Positions 13,876-20,730 are shown, counted from the stretch's first letter. The stretch is DNA of 20,767 nucleotides from Planctomycetota bacterium (GCA_023417885.1 JAEZED010000223.1:1-20767); one strand, 5' to 3'. Notes: generated by a model not told the origin, from the letters alone. A program made the numbers and translations.

Positions 13876-14349
13876 ATGATCCAACAACGAATCGGCGACC
13901 TGTTGGAGATCGAGGAAGGCGGCAGGTACTTCTACGTCGTTGTCCTGACGAAAGTCGTCATGTTCGGTGGTAACATCCTTTTCGCCTTCCACAATGACGG
14001 AGAGAAACGCGAGCTCAGAAGCGTTGCACCAGACAGCAGCGGCTTTAACATCTGTGCTGATCTGCTCTTTCCGAAGCGGGAAGGCCGCGTTACACGGTTG
14101 CACCGCTATGAGGATGTCGCGGGCTTTTGGCGTAGCAAGTACGTCAAGGGCACGAACGAGTATCGACTCGGCGTGAAGGCGAAGGAATGGTTTATCTACA
14201 ACGTCGATGACCTGACGCATCACATTGCGCGTGTTGCCAAGCTGACCCCGGAGTACCGTAAGGCGATGGACAGCGGCTGCCACAGCTTCGACCTCGTGGC
14301 GAAGAAGGTCCTGGCAAGGTACTCGCCGGACCAGAACGAACACGTATGA
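13876..14349 (+). CDS. Imm26-like immunity protein candidate, cassette-borne
   Basis: The product (157 residues from the chosen ATG) begins MIQQRIGDLLEIEEGGRYFY, a start close to the Imm26 immunity family (QRIGDIFEI-type start, then a small beta-barrel-like region). The rest, including HRYEDVAGFWRSKYVKGTNE and YRKAMDSGCHSFDLVAKKVL, is not recognisable. Imm26 proteins neutralise polymorphic toxins, and orphan immunity genes are frequent integron cargo; the assignment is tentative. The frame is open from 13792, but that part lies in the attC-like site, so Met at 13876 is preferred. Base composition is visibly less GC-rich than neighbouring genes, consistent with transfer. Its TGA (14347-14349) lies just before the second attC-like site. 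Confidence 0.6.
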   Translation: MIQQRIGDLLEIEEGGRYFYVVVLTKVVMFGGNILFAFHNDGEKRELRSVAPDSSGFNICADLLFPKREGRVTRLHRYEDVAGFWRSKYVKGTNEYRLGVKAKEWFIYNVDDLTHHIARVAKLTPEYRKAMDSGCHSFDLVAKKVLARYSPDQNEHV

Positions 14350-14366
14350 CCGGCGGCGGGTCCAGC

Positions 14367-14467
14367 CGCAAACCCGCCTATGCACCGGACCGGGCCGGCG
14401 GTATAGTTTCTGGTGGTCGATCGCGATTCGGTGCCGGCCCGGCCGGTGATCGGCCAATACGTTACTC
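14367..14467 (+). other. attC-like recombination site 2
   Basis: From AACCCGCC (14371-14378) to ACGTTACTC (14459-14467) the site has the same spacing as site 1: 21 nt from AACCC to GGACC in both. The arms CACCGGACCGGGCCGGC (14383-14399) and GCCGGCCCGGCCGGTG (14433-14448) pair over 16 bp with a single extrahelical A (A14389) at the same GGACC position. The 23-nt loop segments 14397-14419 and 13776-13798 differ at one base. Site 2 ends 3 bp before the RNase PH stop codon on the opposite strand. Confidence 0.72.
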
Positions 14468-14469
14468 GG

Positions 14470-15345
14470 TCAATGCTGCAGTGCCTCGCGCTGGATCCGC
14501 AGCAGCTCGTCGATCCCCTTGTTCGCGAGGCGCAGCATCTCCGCGAGTTGCTCGGGCGTGAATCCTCCGCCGCTCTCGGCGTTACCCTGGAGCTCGACGT
14601 AACGCCCGTCCGCCGTGCGGACGACGTTCATGTCTGTTTCCGCCCGGCTGTCGAGCGCGTAATCAAGATCGAGCACGACCCTTCCCTCCACCACGCCCAC
14701 GCTGACCGCCGCCAGCGGATTCACCAGCGCCGCGCGCGGGTCGTAGTACGCGGGGTCGAAAGCGGGCAGAAGCGGATCGGCGTGAAAGGATAAAGGATGA
14801 GGGCGGAAGGAGGAACTGCCGGAGGGCGAGGGGGCCTTTGCCGATTCTGCGCTTCCTCCCTCGGCCTTCATCCTTCCGCCTTTCCCCGCCACCGGCATCT
14901 CCGCCGGCAGGGACGCCAGCGCATCGGACAGCGCCACCATCGCCCCGCAGATCGCCGCCGTGCGCGTCCCGCCGTCGGCCTGGAGCACCGTGCAGTCGAG
15001 CGTGATCGTGTGCGGGCCGATCTTCGCCAGATCCACCGCCGCGCGCACCGCCCGGCCGATCAGCCGGCCGATCTCCGTCGCGCGCTTGTCCGGTCGGATC
15101 GAATCCGGCCAGTCCTTCCTTCCACCACCACCACCACCGCTGCTCACGCTCGCCGGGTGCATGACGTACTCCGCCGTCACCCATCCGCCGGGGCGGTCGT
15201 CGGTAAAGAACTTCGGCCGCTTGCCCTCGACGGCGGCGGTGCAGAGGACGAGCGTCTCGCCCTGCTGCCAGAGGACGCTGCCGGGGGCGGACGTAAACCG
15301 CCGGGTCACGCGGACGGGGCGGAGCTGGTCGTGGGGGCGGGGCAT
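14470..15345 (-). CDS. rph: ribonuclease PH with an in-frame insertion
   Basis: This 291-residue protein is RNase PH, the phosphorolytic 3'-5' exoribonuclease that trims tRNA 3' ends. Conserved blocks include RPVRVTRRFTSAPGSVLWQQ, GWVTAEYVMHP, RLIGRAVRAAVDL, TLDCTVLQADGGTRTAAICGA, LAAVSVGVVEG and DSRAETDMNVV. The family is usually about 240 residues. The excess is an insertion at about residues 153-192, between SLPAEMPV and the LVNPLAAVSVG block, which is encoded by a repeat element (14788-14886). A run of six Gly (residues 70-75) replaces part of the loop that normally carries conserved basic residues. The rest looks intact. A TAACAT box lies 5 nt before its ATG. Confidence 0.93.
   Translation of the reverse strand: MPRPHDQLRPVRVTRRFTSAPGSVLWQQGETLVLCTAAVEGKRPKFFTDDRPGGWVTAEYVMHPASVSSGGGGGGRKDWPDSIRPDKRATEIGRLIGRAVRAAVDLAKIGPHTITLDCTVLQADGGTRTAAICGAMVALSDALASLPAEMPVAGKGGRMKAEGGSAESAKAPSPSGSSSFRPHPLSFHADPLLPAFDPAYYDPRAALVNPLAAVSVGVVEGRVVLDLDYALDSRAETDMNVVRTADGRYVELQGNAESGGGFTPEQLAEMLRLANKGIDELLRIQREALQH
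14788..14886. repeat. repeat element copy B, inside rph
   Basis: The left end (14788-14810, GGATAAAGGATGAGGG then CGGAAGG) matches 20 of 23 bases of 17869-17891, and the right end (14853-14886, from TTCCTCCCTC to CCTTTCCC) matches 30 of 34 bases of 17924-17957. A shared CCGATTC lies in the middle. One end is purine-rich, the other pyrimidine-rich, so the ends can pair imperfectly. It sits in frame in rph without creating a stop. Confidence 0.72.
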
Positions 15346-15350
15346 GGCGA

Positions 15351-15356
15351 ATGTTA
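15351..15356 (-). promoter_or_regulatory. TAACAT -10 box for rph, leaderless type
   Basis: TAACAT on the minus strand ends 5 nt before the rph ATG at 15345, so the transcript would start at about the start codon. Confidence 0.4.
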
Positions 15357-15404
15357 GTCGGACGTCATCCGCTACCCGCGATCGACCGGGGGCCGCCTCG
15401 GCAA

Positions 15405-15570
15405 CCTCGCCTTATCAGCGATCCTTCGCGCTCCCGCCCTCTCCGCCTTCATCGCTTCGTGATTCCGGCACCTCTCCCGGAAGGAGAGGCGTTGAGGCGT
15501 CGGCCCACTTCGTCATTCAGACATCCGTCACTGATTTCGTCATTCTGGTTTCCTCATTCCTCATTCCGCC
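15405..15570. repeat. degenerate repeat stretch in the rph-15645 divergent gap
   Basis: The 299-bp gap between two divergent genes contains a perfect hairpin CCTCTCC-CGGAA-GGAGAGG (15471-15489) and a run of short direct repeats built on TCATTC: CTTCGTCATTC (15508-15518), TTTCGTCATTC (15535-15545), and CCTCATTCCTCATTCC (15552-15567). These simple, degenerate motifs resemble the pyrimidine-rich ends of the repeat elements at 14788 and 17869. No gene is seen in the stretch. Confidence 0.5.
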
Positions 15571-15644
15571 TCTCGCTGTGCGACCGCGGTGGAGCAACTT
15601 GCTGCAATGCGTGGCGGGCCTTACGCTGCGGCTGAAAGGCCAAG

Positions 15645-16577
15645 ATGCACCTAGGCGCCCGGCTCCTGACGGTCCTTGCACCGCTGGCAATCCTTGCGGG
15701 GATGTTCAGCGCTGACCCGGCGCAGCCTCCGACGCAGGAAGACGGCTTGCGCGCGTTGGATGGCGAGTGGATCTACGTCGAGGACCGCACCGAGGGCCGT
15801 GCTAACGAAGCGCATCAGCCCAGCATGAGCTCGAGGGTCCTGCTCCGGCTCGAGGCCGACGCGCTTGTCCTGGTGCGCAGCGATGGTGAGGTGCGCATTG
15901 CGCTGGACGGTTCGCCGACCGACGTCACGCGGGAGGGAAGGACCTCGCGCTACCGGGGCGCGTGGAAGGACGGCGCTTTCGAATACTTGAGCGAGCCGGT
16001 GCGCGAACCGGGTGACTCGCGCACCGGCGGACAGATTCGATGGGAACTGCGCCCGACGGCGGAGGGAATGCTTGCGAGCGTCGCGACCGATTCGGGCTGG
16101 AAGTCCGTGGCGCTCTACCGCCATCCGCAGGATATCGCGCTGCCGGCGCCGGCGAAAGCGTCGATCGCCGAGACGGCATGGCTGACAGGCGCGTGGGTCG
16201 GCACCCGGGGCACGGCGGGCATGACCTCGATCGAGGAGCGCTGGAGTCCACCGCTGGGCGGCGCAATGCTTGGCGTGTCGCGCACCGTCACGCGCGACCG
16301 GTTGCGGGCCTTCGAATACCTGCGCATCCTCGAGCGGGACGGCGGGCTGGTTTACGTCGCCCAGCCCGGCGGCGGTCCGCCGACGGAGTTCATCCTCACC
16401 GAGCTCAGCAGCGAGTCCGGCGCCGGGCGTGCCGTGTTCGAAAACCCGCGCCACGACTTCCCGCAGCGCATCGTGTACGAGCTTTCGGCGGACGGGAACC
16501 TGACCGCCTCGATCGGCTTCGCCCGCGGGGGCAATCCGCAGCGATTCGAGTTCAAGCGCGAAGATGCGCAGAAATAG
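15645..16577 (+). CDS. secreted protein with C-terminal DUF6265-like domain
   Basis: The 310-residue product has a signal peptide (MHLGARLLTVLAPLAILAGM, cleavage near residue 23) and so is exported. Residues about 35-165 are a beta-rich region of unknown type (LDGEWIYVEDRTEG, YRGAWKDGAFEYL). Residues about 180-305 match the DUF6265 pattern: WLTGAWVGT, EERWSPPLGGAMLGVSRTV, FEYLRILERDGGLVYVAQPGG and ENPRHDFPQRIVYEL. That lipocalin-like family has no proven function. AAAGG (15635-15639) lies 5 nt before the ATG. Both halves begin with a 'W-tract' start (LDGEW, LTGAW), so they may be two related lipocalin-like barrels. Confidence 0.8.
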   Translation: MHLGARLLTVLAPLAILAGMFSADPAQPPTQEDGLRALDGEWIYVEDRTEGRANEAHQPSMSSRVLLRLEADALVLVRSDGEVRIALDGSPTDVTREGRTSRYRGAWKDGAFEYLSEPVREPGDSRTGGQIRWELRPTAEGMLASVATDSGWKSVALYRHPQDIALPAPAKASIAETAWLTGAWVGTRGTAGMTSIEERWSPPLGGAMLGVSRTVTRDRLRAFEYLRILERDGGLVYVAQPGGGPPTEFILTELSSESGAGRAVFENPRHDFPQRIVYELSADGNLTASIGFARGGNPQRFEFKREDAQK

Positions 16578-16638
16578 CCGGATCCGGCCACGGCCGCCCT
16601 GGCGAATTGCCCAACCCACTTCCGGAGCTCGTCACACC

Positions 16639-17118
16639 ATGACCGTTGGCCAGACCTCTGAACAGGCTAGCCCCGACGCGCAGTTCGCCGCGCTCCTGTC
16701 GCAGTTTCCGCCCGACACGGTGGCGCTGGTCGAGGGCTGCCTTTCCAGGCTGCGGCGTGCCGTTCCGAGCACGCATCAGATCGTCTACCCCTACCCCGAC
16801 TCACTCGTCGTGACCTTCGGCATGTCCGAGCGCGGTTACGAGGGGATCGTGACGATCTCCGTCCGCCCGGACGCCGTCCGGCTCTACTTCGACAAGTCCC
16901 TGCCCGACCCCGAGGGCCTGCTCGGGGGCTCCGGCTCCAAGGTGCGCAGCCTCCCCATCACGGCGGCATCGGACCTGGATCGGCCGGCGATACAGGCCCT
17001 GTTCACGGCCGCGATCAAGCACGCCGGCGTGAAGTTCCCAGCCAAAGCCCCGCCGCCGCAGATGATCATCAAGTCGTCGAAGAAGCCAGGCAAGGCGAGC
17101 TCCAGGGGGGCGAAGTAG
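16639..17118 (+). CDS. DUF1801-like protein
   Basis: The 159-residue soluble product (from the chosen start) has the pattern of the DUF1801/YdhG-like fold: VALVEGCLSRLRRAVPSTHQ, YPYPDSLVVTFGMSERGYEG, VRPDAVRLYFDKSLPDPEGLLGGSGSKVRSL, and AIQALFTAAIKHAG. Function is not established for this family. The C-terminal tail is Lys/Pro-rich and probably disordered (KSSKKPGKASSRGAK). The frame is open from 16564 within the end of the previous gene, but the ATG at 16639 is preferred because homology begins there; a GGAG (16622-16625) lies upstream at long spacing. Confidence 0.75.
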   Translation: MTVGQTSEQASPDAQFAALLSQFPPDTVALVEGCLSRLRRAVPSTHQIVYPYPDSLVVTFGMSERGYEGIVTISVRPDAVRLYFDKSLPDPEGLLGGSGSKVRSLPITAASDLDRPAIQALFTAAIKHAGVKFPAKAPPPQMIIKSSKKPGKASSRGAK

Positions 17119-17207
17119 GCGAGCACGAAACGCGCCCGTCCCGCTTGAGCCGCCCCGAGGGCCCGGCTTTCCTTGAAGGCGCCGGTTCATCCCGTTATGA
17201 ATCCCCT

Positions 17208-17615
17208 GTGCGCCCGCTGGTCTTTATCATCGTCTGCTCGCTGCTCTCCTTTGGATGCGACGAGCGCGAAGCCGCGCCACCGAATCCGGAACCCCAGCAG
17301 TCGTCATCGATGGCCACGAACGCCCCGCCGAGAGCCGAAGTGAAGGTGCACGCGAACGGCGAGGTGTTCCTCGATGACGAGCCGGCGACGCTCGACATCC
17401 TGGATCGGCGGTTTGCGGAACTCGTCAGCGCCAAGGGCGAGGTCTGGTATTACCGCGAAGCCGGCCAGGAAGAGCCGCCGCCGATTGTGATGGACGTGCT
17501 CGAACTGGTCTTCAAGCACGGGCTGCCGATCTCCATGTCGAGCAAGCCGGACTTCAGCGACACCATCGACGACCAGGGCATATCACGTCCACGCCCACCG
17601 GCAGGTGATTCGTAA
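17208..17615 (+). CDS. small lipoprotein with a TolR/ExbD-like periplasmic domain
   Basis: Starting at a GTG, the 135-residue product has a lipoprotein signal MRPLVFIIVCSLLSFGC with Cys17 as lipid-attachment site, a disordered Pro/Ser/Asn linker, then a domain of about 80 residues (KVHANGEVFLDDEPATLDIL, WYYREAGQEEPPPIVMDVLE, GLPISMSS). The order of strands and helix resembles the periplasmic domain of ExbD/TolR, which normally has one membrane helix instead of a lipid anchor. The resemblance is by pattern only. The frame is open from 17145; the GTG is chosen because it produces a clean signal peptide and has TTATGAAT 5 nt before it. Confidence 0.65.
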   Translation: MRPLVFIIVCSLLSFGCDEREAAPPNPEPQQSSSMATNAPPRAEVKVHANGEVFLDDEPATLDILDRRFAELVSAKGEVWYYREAGQEEPPPIVMDVLELVFKHGLPISMSSKPDFSDTIDDQGISRPRPPAGDS

Positions 17616-17782
17616 GCCGCCATCCGCCCCAGTGGAAAGCCGGCGGCGGGCCCCTACGATCCCCCGCCGTCGAGAGGTCCGCCGCAAGCGGATGGGTAGA
17701 CGTTAAACCCCTCCCATGACGCGTGTTCTGCGCGTCGCCTCTTGCCGCAGAGCGGCCCCGCAGGGTGCGGGGGCTCACAAGA

Positions 17783-17853
17783 TGGCCCGTGGTGTAACGG
17801 TAGCACAGCTGGTTTTGGTCCAGTCAGTCGGGGTTCGAATCCCTGCGGGCCAA
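17783..17853 (+). tRNA. tRNA-Gln (anticodon UUG)
   Basis: A full cloverleaf is visible: acceptor arms TGGCCCG/CGGGCCA, D arm around GTGTAACGGTAGCAC, anticodon arm GCTGG-TTTTGGT-CCAGT giving TTG at positions 34-36, and T arm CGGGG-TTCGAAT-CCCTG. The T1-A72 pair is usual for glutamine tRNAs. The CCA end is not encoded (AAGT follows). It lies between the lipoprotein gene and the repeat element in front of glmU. Confidence 0.96.
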
Positions 17854-17868
17854 GTTGCGCAGAAAAAT

Positions 17869-17957
17869 GGATAAGGGATGAGGGATGAAGGCTGAAAGGC
17901 CCGATTCGCCTCCGACCCTTTCCTTCCTCCCTCCACCTTCCTCCTTCCTCCTTTCCC
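17869..17957. repeat. repeat element copy A, upstream of glmU
   Basis: This copy fills the gap between tRNA-Gln and the glmU-like gene, ending 1 bp before its ATG. Left end GGATAAGGGATGAGGGATGA, right end from TTCCTCCCTC to CCTTTCCC, central CCGATTC, each shared with the copy inside rph. Its middle is about 20 bp shorter before CCGATTC and about 11 bp longer after it. It supplies the entire 5' leader of the gene, which has no Shine-Dalgarno. Confidence 0.7.
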
Positions 17958-17958
17958 A

Positions 17959-18954
17959 ATGCTCTCCGCCATCATCCTCGCCGCCGGCAAGAGCACGCGG
18001 ATGAAGTCCGCCCTGCCCAAGCCGCTGCGCGAGATCTGCGGGCGGCCAATGCTGGCCTACATCCTGGACGCCGCCTTCGACGCCGGGGTGGAGAAGGCGT
18101 TCGTCGTCGTGGGGTATGGCAAGGAGGCGGTGATCGACCGGTTCGGCGGGGATGAGCGGATCGAGTTCGTGGAGCAGGCGGAGCAGCTTGGCACGGGTCA
18201 CGCCGCGAAGGTGTGCGTGCCGGGCATCGAGGCGGTGGGCCTGGCGGGGCAGGATGTGCTAGTTCTCGCGGGGGACGTTCCGCTGATCCGCCCCGCCGTC
18301 CTGCGGCAGTTGATCGAGGCCCACCGGGTGCAGGGGGCGGATGCGAGCATGGCGACGGCGGAGCTGGCGGACCCGTTCGGGTATGGGCGGGTGATCCGGG
18401 ACGAGGCGGGGGCGTTCGTGGAGATCGTGGAGCAGGCAGACGCCACGCCCGAGCAGCAGCAGGTGCGGGAAGTCTTCCCGAGCCTCTACTGCGTGAAGGC
18501 GGACAAGCTCATCGAGTTGCTTGGCCGCCTGGAGAACAAGAACGCGAAGAAGGAGTACTACCTGACCGACATTTACGGCCTGTGCCGTGCGGGGGGCGGG
18601 AAGGTGGTGGCGGAGAAGTGCGTGCGCGGGGATGACATCATCGCGCCCAACACGCGGGTTCAGCTGGCGGAGGCGGACGCAGTGATGCAGGCGCGGATCG
18701 TGGCGTCGCTGCTGGAGAGCGGCGTGAGCGTCGTGGCGCCGCACCTGACGTACGTGGAGTCGGGGGCGGAGATCGGCGCCGAGACGCGTGTGCTGCCGTT
18801 CACGTACATCGGGCGCGGCGCGAGGATCGGGGGCGGGTGCACGATCGGGCCGTTCGCATACGTGGCGCGGGACTCGGTGGTGAAGGAAGGCTCGGTGGTC
18901 GCCGGTAACGCCGACACGGCGGGTTTGGCGTCAATCGGCGAGGCGATGGCCTGA
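17959..18954 (+). CDS. GlmU-like UDP-GlcNAc pyrophosphorylase, shortened C-terminal domain
   Basis: The 331-residue product has a complete nucleotidyltransferase domain (residues 1 to about 230): LAAGKSTRMKSALPKPL, the uridine-binding EQLGTGHAAK, VLAGDVPLI, and NKNAKKEYYLTDIYG. It converts GlcNAc-1-phosphate and UTP to UDP-GlcNAc for peptidoglycan and other envelope polymers. Full-length GlmU has about 456 residues with a left-handed beta-helix acetyltransferase. Here only about 80-100 residues of hexapeptide-type repeat follow (GAEIGAETRVLPFTYIGRGARIGG), so the acetyltransferase residues are missing and another enzyme must make GlcNAc-1-P. Such shortened forms occur in several phyla. It begins an operon with prs and rplY. 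Confidence 0.9.
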   Translation: MLSAIILAAGKSTRMKSALPKPLREICGRPMLAYILDAAFDAGVEKAFVVVGYGKEAVIDRFGGDERIEFVEQAEQLGTGHAAKVCVPGIEAVGLAGQDVLVLAGDVPLIRPAVLRQLIEAHRVQGADASMATAELADPFGYGRVIRDEAGAFVEIVEQADATPEQQQVREVFPSLYCVKADKLIELLGRLENKNAKKEYYLTDIYGLCRAGGGKVVAEKCVRGDDIIAPNTRVQLAEADAVMQARIVASLLESGVSVVAPHLTYVESGAEIGAETRVLPFTYIGRGARIGGGCTIGPFAYVARDSVVKEGSVVAGNADTAGLASIGEAMA

Positions 18955-18984
18955 AGTGGACGGCGGATCCAGACTGGAGCTCTG

Positions 18985-19974
18985 ATGTCGAACGGGCAAG
19001 GCGACAACTCGCAGATCAAGCTCTTCGCGGGCACGGCGGCGCCGGTGCTGGCGCAGAAGGTGGCGGACTACCTGAAGATCCCGCTGGCGGCGGGCAAGGT
19101 GGAGCGTTTCCCGGACGGGGAGACGTTCGTGAAGGTGGAGGAGGACGTTCGCGGGCGCGACTGTTTCGTGGTGCAGAGCACCTGCGGCCCGGCGAACGAG
19201 CACTGGATGGAGCTGTTCATCTGGATCGACTGCCTGAAGCGCGCCAGCGCCAAGCGCGTGACGGCGGTGATCCCGTACTTCGGCTACGCCCGTCAGGACC
19301 GGAAGGACGAGGGGCGCGTGCCGATCACAGCGAAGCTGGTGGCGAACCTCCTGGAGCGCGCCGGATGCGACCGGGTGGTGAGCGTCGACCTGCACGCGGC
19401 CCAGGTGCAGGGCTTCTTCGACATTCCGTTCGACCACCTGACGGCCAACCCGGTGTTCGGAGGGTGGCTGGAGTCGCTGAAGATGGAGGGGTGGGTCTTC
19501 GTCTCGCCGGACGTGGGGAACGTGAAGCGGGCCCAGACCTACGCGAACCGCTACGGCGGGTCGATCAGCATCATCGACAAGCGCCGTCACAGCGGCGAGG
19601 AAGTGGAAAGCGTCCACATCATCGGCGACGTGAAGGGGAAGAACGTGATCATGGTGGACGACATGATCAGCACGGCGGGCACCGTGACCAGCGCCTGCAA
19701 CATCCTGCGGGCCCACGGCGTGCGCGACATCTACATGGCGGCGACGCATCCGGTGCTCGTGGGGCAGGCGATGCACCGGCTGGGCCAGTGCGACTTCACC
19801 AAGCTGGCCGTCACCGACACGATCCCGCTGGGCAACCGGGCGGAGGCGATCAAGGACCGGCTGGAGGTTCTGAGCGTCGCCCCGCTGCTGGGTGAGGCGA
19901 TCCAGCGCATCCACGAGAATCGCAGCATCTCCGCCCTGTTCCAGCCGGGCGACCGCCGGGCCTCCAGCGAGTGA
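18985..19974 (+). CDS. prs: ribose-phosphate pyrophosphokinase
   Basis: The 329-residue enzyme makes PRPP from ribose-5-phosphate and ATP for nucleotide, histidine and tryptophan synthesis. Family motifs: KLFAGTAAPVLAQKVADYL, ERFPDGETFVKVEEDVRG, PYFGYARQDRKDEGRVPITAKLVA for ATP and Mg, VVSVDLHAAQVQGFFDIP, SPDVGNVKRAQTYA, and the PRPP-binding loop VIMVDDMISTAGTV. It is about 15 residues longer than usual at its two ends. The ATG has GGAG a few bases before it. The order glmU, prs, then an L25/CTC gene is a long known arrangement in Bacillus and relatives. Confidence 0.97.
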   Translation: MSNGQGDNSQIKLFAGTAAPVLAQKVADYLKIPLAAGKVERFPDGETFVKVEEDVRGRDCFVVQSTCGPANEHWMELFIWIDCLKRASAKRVTAVIPYFGYARQDRKDEGRVPITAKLVANLLERAGCDRVVSVDLHAAQVQGFFDIPFDHLTANPVFGGWLESLKMEGWVFVSPDVGNVKRAQTYANRYGGSISIIDKRRHSGEEVESVHIIGDVKGKNVIMVDDMISTAGTVTSACNILRAHGVRDIYMAATHPVLVGQAMHRLGQCDFTKLAVTDTIPLGNRAEAIKDRLEVLSVAPLLGEAIQRIHENRSISALFQPGDRRASSE

Positions 19975-20040
19975 GGCGGGCCCGGAAACAGACTTTCGAC
20001 ACCAACAGAACCAGAAGAAACGACCGGAGACAAGAAGACC

Positions 20041-20703
20041 ATGTCCATGCAATCCATCGACCTGCGCGCTGAGAAGCGCGACGCCCTGGGCACCCGCGCC
20101 TGCCGGCGCCTCCGCCGTGACGACCGCCTGCCGGCAGTCGTCTACGGTCACAAGGAGGACGCGCTGAACGTGACGCTTCCGCTGACGGAGACGCTTCGGC
20201 ATCTCCAGCGCGGCGCCCACCTCTTCACCCTCCAGCTCGACGGCGCAACCGAGCAGGTGCTGCTGAAGGACGTGCAGTACGACCACCTCGGCACCGAGAT
20301 CCTCCACGTGGACCTCTTCCGCGTGAACCTGGACGAGGAGATCACCAGCGAGGTCGGCATCCACCTCGTCGGCGAGGCCAAGGGCGTGAAGAACGGCGGC
20401 ATCCTCACGCAGATGCGCGACACCATCGAGGTCGTCTGCCGCGTGCGCGACCTGCCGGACGAGATCCGCATCGACGTCAGCGGGCTGGATGTCGGCGACG
20501 CCGTGCACATCAGCGAGGTGACGCTGCCCGACGGCGTGCGCATCCCCGGCCAGGAAGCCGACTTCACCGTCGCCATGGTCGCCGCGCCCAAGCTCGCGAC
20601 CGACGACGAAGTCGCCCCCGAGACCGGCGCCGAGCCGGAGATCATCGGCCAGAAGCAGACCGAGGACGACACCGGCGAGGGCGCCAAGAGCCCCAACGCC
20701 TGA
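20041..20703 (+). CDS. rplY: 50S ribosomal protein L25/CTC
   Basis: The 220-residue product is the long (CTC) form of bL25, which binds 5S rRNA. The N-terminal L25 domain covers residues 5 to about 95 (EKRDALGTRACRRLRRDDRLPAVVYG, VLLKDVQYDHLGTEILHVDL), followed by the CTC beta domain to about residue 185 (EITSEVGIHLVGEAKGVKNGG, IDVSGLDVGDAVHISEVTLP). The final 30 residues are acidic and probably disordered. In Firmicutes, ctc is stress-induced and followed by pth, but the window ends before any such gene. A GGAG (20026-20029) lies 11 nt before the ATG. Confidence 0.96.
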   Translation: MSMQSIDLRAEKRDALGTRACRRLRRDDRLPAVVYGHKEDALNVTLPLTETLRHLQRGAHLFTLQLDGATEQVLLKDVQYDHLGTEILHVDLFRVNLDEEITSEVGIHLVGEAKGVKNGGILTQMRDTIEVVCRVRDLPDEIRIDVSGLDVGDAVHISEVTLPDGVRIPGQEADFTVAMVAAPKLATDDEVAPETGAEPEIIGQKQTEDDTGEGAKSPNA

Positions 20704-20730
20704 GCGTCCCCCATCGGCACCACCCTGCCC

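Noticed and set aside
18931..20508. Antisense frame of about 525 codons across prs and rplY
   Set aside because: It overlaps two unmistakable housekeeping genes; its composition (His, Asp, Val, Leu-rich) is that of a shadow.
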